Of a DNA stretch of 7,736 nucleotides, positions 4,826-7,736 are shown in pieces. The translations under genes and the position numbers were made by a program. Source of the DNA: Thermoleophilia bacterium. GTDB lineage: Bacteria; Actinomycetota; Thermoleophilia; Gaiellales; SKUG01. The DNA is taken from contig JAOPYU010000327.1 of assembly GCA_025964455.1 (NCBI GenBank), forward strand, positions 1 through 7,736, read 5' to 3'. Below the pieces are notes generated by a model, which saw nothing but the letters and a program-made list of their open reading frames with translations, was not told the DNA's origin and ran no database searches. The first letter of the stretch is position 1, and each line of letters begins with the position of its first letter.

Positions 4826-6417
4826 GCCCCGGCCCCCGCGTCGACGCGCACCCGCGGGAGGCGGATCGTGACCGTCGTGCCGACGCCCGGCTCCGACGCC
4901 AGAGAGGCCGTCCCGCCGTGCAGCTCGGTGAGCATGCGGGTGATCGCGAGCCCGAGGCCTGCGCCCTCCTTCGGTCCAGGCGTCCTGCCCTGGGCGGCCG
5001 CCGACTGGTAGAAGCTCTCGAAGATCCGTGGCTGGTCCGCGATGTCGATCCCCGAGCCCGTGTCGCGGATGTCGATCACGACGTGGCCGTCCTCGTCCGC
5101 GGCTCGCAGGGTGATCGAGCCCGAGTCCGTGAACTTCGCGGCGTTGCCCATGACGTTGAGCAGGATCTGGCGCACGCGCACCGGGTCGCACTCGAGCATC
5201 GGGTCGCCGAGACCGGCGCAGTCGGCGACCAGCTCGACACCGGCCGAGGTCGACGGACGCACGCCGGCGAGCACCGCATCGACCAGCTCGCGCAGGTCGA
5301 CCCGCTCGTAGGACAGCTCGACGCGCCCCGCCTCGATGCGCTGCAGGTCGAGCAGCTCGGCGATCAGCGCGAGCAGGTGCTCGGAGGAGTCGCGGACGAT
5401 CTCGAGGTCCTCCACCTGCTCGCCCGACAGCGAATCCGGTTCATCGAGCAGCAATCTCGTGTAGCCGATGATGGTGTTGAGCGGGCTGCGGAGTTCGTGG
5501 CTCATGTTCGCCAGGAACTCGCTCTTGTGACGACTCGCCTCGGCGAGCTCGGCGGCGGTCCGCTGGAGCTGCTCGTTGAGTGCCGCGTTGTCGATCGCGA
5601 TCGCCGCCTGCGATGCGAGCGTCGCGACCAGCTGCTCGTCCTCGGCGCTGAACTCGTCGGCAGTGCGCTTCTCCGTCAAGTAGATGCGCCCGGCGACGGC
5701 GCGGGAGGTGACGATCGGCACGCCCAGGAAGGATGACATCGGCGGGTGGTGGTCGGGGAAGCCGGCGCTCCTGGGATGATCCTGGAGCGTTCGCAGGCGG
5801 AGCGGTCGCGGATCATCGATCAGGACGCCGAGGATTCCGCGGCCGCGGGGCAGCTCGCCGATGCGCGCGTGGAGCTCCTCGTCGATGCCGACCGTGATGA
5901 AGCGGTCGAGCTCGCCGCTCACCGGATCGATCACGCCGAGCGCGCCGTAGCGCGCGTCCGTGAGCTCGATCGCATGCTCGACGATGCGTCGCAGCACGCC
6001 CTCGAGCGTTCGCTCGCTGCTGAGCGCCTTGCCCGCCTCGACGAGTGCCTGCTGCTGGCGCTCGTGCCGGGCGAGGTCGTCGCGCTTGTGGAGCCTGCCG
6101 ATCCCGACCCCCGCCTGCCGAGCGAGCAACTCGAGTGCGTTTCGCCAGCCCTCGACGGTCGGGTCGACGACGTCGATGTGCCCGTGCCACTCCTCCGGCT
6201 CCGTATCGACGTGGACCAGGTCGACGCGCTCGCTCGGACGCCCCTCGATCGGATCGCCACAGGCGTGGCTGCCGAGCCGCCCCGCGTATTCGACCGCGAC
6301 CGCGGATGCACCCGAGAGGGCGCGAGCCCAGCCCACGACCGTCCGGCAGCACGACTCGATGTCGGTGACGACCGCGAGTTCGATGCCGGCCTCGGCTGGT
6401 GAACGTGTGTCGGGCAT
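4822..6417 (-). CDS. Soluble GAF-domain sensor histidine kinase, DosS-like GAF
   Basis: The 531-residue protein has no membrane segment. Residues about 12-105 form an unassigned, possibly degenerate sensor domain with C23/C24. Residues about 136-280 are a GAF domain close to GAF-A of mycobacterial DosS/DevS. H224 in HHPPM aligns with the DosS proximal haem ligand H149, and Y246 in IYLTEK with the distal Y171. G161 stands where DosS has E87 and DosT has Gly. A coiled linker leads to the HisKA domain (H307 in SHELRSPLN). The ATPase domain is complete: N-box N421/N425, DTGSGID (452-458), F-box IFESFY (465-470) and GAGLGL (485-490). It should be an active kinase; haem binding and O2/NO sensing are inferred. 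It is unlike DosS in having HisKA rather than HisKA_3. The start at 6417 is chosen because the frame upstream (to 6777) is antisense to the regulator gene. No ribosome site is visible, so the start is less certain than the domains. Confidence 0.9.
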   Translation of the reverse strand: MPDTRSPAEAGIELAVVTDIESCCRTVVGWARALSGASAVAVEYAGRLGSHACGDPIEGRPSERVDLVHVDTEPEEWHGHIDVVDPTVEGWRNALELLARQAGVGIGRLHKRDDLARHERQQQALVEAGKALSSERTLEGVLRRIVEHAIELTDARYGALGVIDPVSGELDRFITVGIDEELHARIGELPRGRGILGVLIDDPRPLRLRTLQDHPRSAGFPDHHPPMSSFLGVPIVTSRAVAGRIYLTEKRTADEFSAEDEQLVATLASQAAIAIDNAALNEQLQRTAAELAEASRHKSEFLANMSHELRSPLNTIIGYTRLLLDEPDSLSGEQVEDLEIVRDSSEHLLALIAELLDLQRIEAGRVELSYERVDLRELVDAVLAGVRPSTSAGVELVADCAGLGDPMLECDPVRVRQILLNVMGNAAKFTDSGSITLRAADEDGHVVIDIRDTGSGIDIADQPRIFESFYQSAAAQGRTPGPKEGAGLGLAITRMLTELHGGTASLASEPGVGTTVTIRLPRVRVDAGAGA

Positions 6418-6434
6418 GGACCAATCATGCCCGA
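6410..6434. promoter_or_regulatory. 25-bp inverted repeat across the sensor kinase start, candidate operator
   Basis: Perfect 9-bp arms TCGGGCATG (6410-6418) and CATGCCCGA (6426-6434) flank the 7-base spacer GACCAAT. The left arm contains the kinase start codon on the minus strand. The centre is 63 bp before the start of the divergent NarL-type regulator. The 67-bp gap must hold both promoters, so a protein bound here could block the kinase and act on the regulator. A hairpin over the kinase start in the mRNA is an alternative. Confidence 0.5.
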
Positions 6435-6484
6435 ACGGTGCCCGACGGGTCCGCGACGACGAGGCGCTCTGGCAGGATGGAGCC

Positions 6485-7150
6485 ATGGATGCACCGCCCC
6501 CGGCTCCCGAGACCCACGCCGCAACGCGCGTCGTGCTCGTGGACGACCACGCGCTGGTGCGTGCCGGGCTCCACCGGTTGCTCGATGACGCGGGCATCGA
6601 GGTCGTGGGCGAGGCGGGAACCGGCAAGGCGGCGCTCGAGATCGTCGAGATCAAGCGGCCCTCGGTGGTCGTGCTCGACATCGAGCTGCCCGACGTGGAC
6701 GGCATCGAGATCGTCGAAGCGGTCCAGCGGGCGGGTCGCGGCTCCAAGGTGCTCGTGCTCAGCATGCACGACACCACTGACCACGTGGAGCGCGCCTTCG
6801 CCCACGGCGCCGACGGCTACCTGGTCAAGGACGCCGCCGAGGGCGAGCTGGTCGCGGCAATCGAGGCGATCCAGGCGGGCGAGCGGTACCTGTACCCGCC
6901 GCTCGGCGCCGCGATGATCCGGGCGGCCGTCGCACCGCCGGCGGATCCGCTCACCGACCGCGAGCGCGAGATCGTCCGGCTGCTGGCGCTCGGGCACACA
7001 AATACCGAGATCGCCGGGCTGGTCCACCTGAGCGTGCGGACGATCGAGACCCACCGGGCCCACGCCATGGCGAAGCTCCGGCTCGGCAGTCGCGCCGAGC
7101 TCGTGCGCTGGGCGCTCGATCGAGGACTGCTCGAATCCGGGGCGAGCTGA
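6485..7150 (+). CDS. NarL/LuxR-type response regulator
   Basis: The 221-residue protein has an N-terminal receiver domain (about 15-130) and a LuxR-type helix-turn-helix (about 155-215). Receiver residues are D20/D21 (LVDDH), phosphoacceptor D65 (VVLDIELPD), S93 (VLSMHD) and K115 (YLVKDA). The DNA-binding part begins LTDREREIVRLLALGHTNTE and carries the recognition segment LSVRTIETHRAHAMAKL. Proteins of this family bind inverted repeats as dimers after phosphorylation; NarL and DosR/DevR are examples. The ATG at 6485 is preceded by AGGATGGAG. It is divergent from the sensor kinase and upstream of the oxidoreductase gene, so both are plausible targets. NarL-type regulators usually pair with HisKA_3 kinases, whereas the neighbour is HisKA type. 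Direct pairing is therefore uncertain, and phosphate could arrive through an intermediate. Confidence 0.93.
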   Translation: MDAPPPAPETHAATRVVLVDDHALVRAGLHRLLDDAGIEVVGEAGTGKAALEIVEIKRPSVVVLDIELPDVDGIEIVEAVQRAGRGSKVLVLSMHDTTDHVERAFAHGADGYLVKDAAEGELVAAIEAIQAGERYLYPPLGAAMIRAAVAPPADPLTDREREIVRLLALGHTNTEIAGLVHLSVRTIETHRAHAMAKLRLGSRAELVRWALDRGLLESGAS

Positions 7151-7171
7151 CGCTGCGGACTATCCGCAGCG
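7151..7171. repeat. Perfect 9-bp inverted repeat after the regulator stop (operator or terminator hairpin)
   Basis: Arms CGCTGCGGA (7151-7159) and TCCGCAGCG (7163-7171) surround CTA directly after the TGA of the regulator. A third half-site, GCTGCGGA, recurs at 7183-7190 in the same orientation as the left arm, 31 bp on. No T-run follows. A hairpin here could end the regulator transcript. The extra half-site favours a protein-binding site upstream of the oxidoreductase gene. Confidence 0.5.
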
Positions 7172-7241
7172 GGTTGCGACGAGCTGCGGATGTGATCGGG
7201 TCGCGAACGGTCGATGGTGGGGTTGTTCGACCCGCCCGCTC

Positions 7242-7247
7242 GAGGAG
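7242..7247 (+). promoter_or_regulatory. Strong ribosome binding site of the oxidoreductase gene
   Basis: GAGGAG lies 6 bases before the ATG at 7254. It is the clearest Shine-Dalgarno sequence in the window and fixes the start of the gene that runs off the right edge. Confidence 0.75.
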
Positions 7248-7253
7248 ACCCGC

Positions 7254-7736
7254 ATGGCTGCCGTCGCCGCTTCACCCAGTGCCGCTCGCCGCCGGATCCT
7301 GGTCGTCGGTGGCGGGGTTGCCGGCGCGGAGACGGCGCTCACCCTGGCGCTCGGCCTGCCCGAGGACGAGATCGTGCTCGTGTCCCGATGGCCCGCGGTG
7401 CGCGTGCTCCCCGAGCTCGTGTACGTCCCGTTCGGGGTGAACCCTCGCAGGATCGACCTTCCCCTCGACGCGCTGGCGACATGCGGGGTGCGCGTGGTCG
7501 TGGCCGAGGTGACGTCGATCGACGCCGAGCACCGGACGGTGACGACGACCAAGGGCGTGTTCGAGGCCGACGTGCTCATCGCCGCGCCAGGTGCGCAGGC
7601 GATCGATGGCGGACACCGTTCGCTCCGCACGCTCGATGACGCGCTCCGGATCCGTGCGGAGCTCGCGGATACCTGTGCGCGGGCCGCGGCCGGCGAGCGA
7701 CGCAGCATCGTCATTCGCAGCGCGGCCGAGCACGCA
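7254..7736 (+). CDS. FAD-dependent pyridine nucleotide-disulfide/quinone oxidoreductase, N-terminal part (3' partial)
   Basis: The frame has no stop before the window end; 161 residues are visible. A Rossmann dinucleotide motif near the N-terminus (ILVVGGGVAGAETALTL, with G19, G21, G24 and E26) marks an FAD-binding domain. LPELVYVPFG (52-61) resembles the region after the second strand in sulfide:quinone reductase and NDH-2-like enzymes. VLIAAPGAQA (107-116) stands where these enzymes have the ATG motif. SIVIRS near the edge probably opens the second nucleotide-binding domain. The residue at the end of the second beta-strand, usually acidic to hold the FAD ribose, is S44. Substrate (sulfide, NADH/quinone or other) cannot be told because the redox cysteines and C-terminus lie outside. 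It follows the response regulator on the same strand after 103 bp with repeats, suggesting a redox role controlled by that regulator (inference). Confidence 0.75.
   Translation, partial: MAAVAASPSAARRRILVVGGGVAGAETALTLALGLPEDEIVLVSRWPAVRVLPELVYVPFGVNPRRIDLPLDALATCGVRVVVAEVTSIDAEHRTVTTTKGVFEADVLIAAPGAQAIDGGHRSLRTLDDALRIRAELADTCARAAAGERRSIVIRSAAEHA

Noticed and set aside
4600..5736. 378-residue open frame on the + strand opposite the sensor kinase
   Set aside because: Composition is Arg/Ala-rich with no recognisable motif, while the minus strand carries full H, N, G and F boxes.
6418..6777. N-terminal extension of the sensor kinase up to 6777
   Set aside because: The extension is Ser/Thr-rich, antisense to the receiver domain of the NarL-type regulator, and shows no domain.
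7151..7171. DosR/DevR-type box in the inverted repeat
   Set aside because: The GGACTATCC core looks vaguely like GGGACT-N2-AGTCCC, but the half-sites are too close and the sequence does not match the consensus.
1..7736. CRISPR arrays, tRNA or rRNA genes, insertion sequences
   Set aside because: No regularly spaced repeats, cloverleaf-like sequence, transposase motif or long terminal repeats were seen in reading both strands.

Overview
The window is very GC-rich, densely packed DNA, most likely from an actinobacterium. A NucS/EndoMS mismatch endonuclease (found mainly in Actinobacteria and some Archaea), a DosS/DevS-like GAF domain in a sensor kinase, strong G/C bias at third codon positions and possible leaderless starts all point that way. 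A Thermoleophilia/Solirubrobacterales-type genome would fit, but the sequence alone does not prove it. No RNA gene, insertion sequence or CRISPR array was seen, and no gap between genes exceeds about 140 bases.

Layout. (1) Bases 2-679, +: the C-terminal part of a membrane-anchored protein with an extracytoplasmic discoidin-like domain, cut by the window edge. (2) 727-1392, +: nucS. (3) 1394-1444: a long near-perfect hairpin between the convergent nucS and nirK genes. (4) 1482-2621, -: a membrane-anchored NirK-type two-domain copper protein. (5) 2750-3202 and 3192-3545, +: a hemerythrin-like protein and a small cupin, overlapping by 11 bp and divergent from nirK. (6) 3523-3735, -: a 70-residue single-pass membrane protein whose 3' end overlaps the cupin gene. 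(7) 3873-4433, +: a short histidine-kinase-like protein that keeps a histidine-bearing dimerisation motif but has lost the ATP-binding boxes. (8) 4430-4825, -: a stand-alone receiver protein. (9) 4822-6417, -: a soluble GAF-HisKA-HATPase sensor kinase. (10) 6485-7150, +: a NarL/LuxR-type response regulator. (11) 7254 to the window end, +: the N-terminal part of an FAD-dependent oxidoreductase of the sulfide:quinone reductase/NDH-2-like superfamily.

How the parts may work together (inference). Genes 4 to 11 look like a redox or gas-responsive neighbourhood. NirK would make NO from nitrite. A di-iron hemerythrin-like protein could bind O2 or NO. The kinase GAF domain keeps the His and Tyr that serve as proximal and distal haem residues in mycobacterial DosS. 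The kinase and single receiver are joined by an ATGA overlap. The kinase-like protein without ATP boxes shares a CTAG double stop with the receiver, and a DNA-binding regulator is divergent from the kinase. Together these four could form a His-Asp-His-Asp phosphorelay split over adjacent genes. Inverted repeats sit at the kinase start codon, between the regulator and the oxidoreductase, and in the 3736-3872 divergent region; they are candidate operators.
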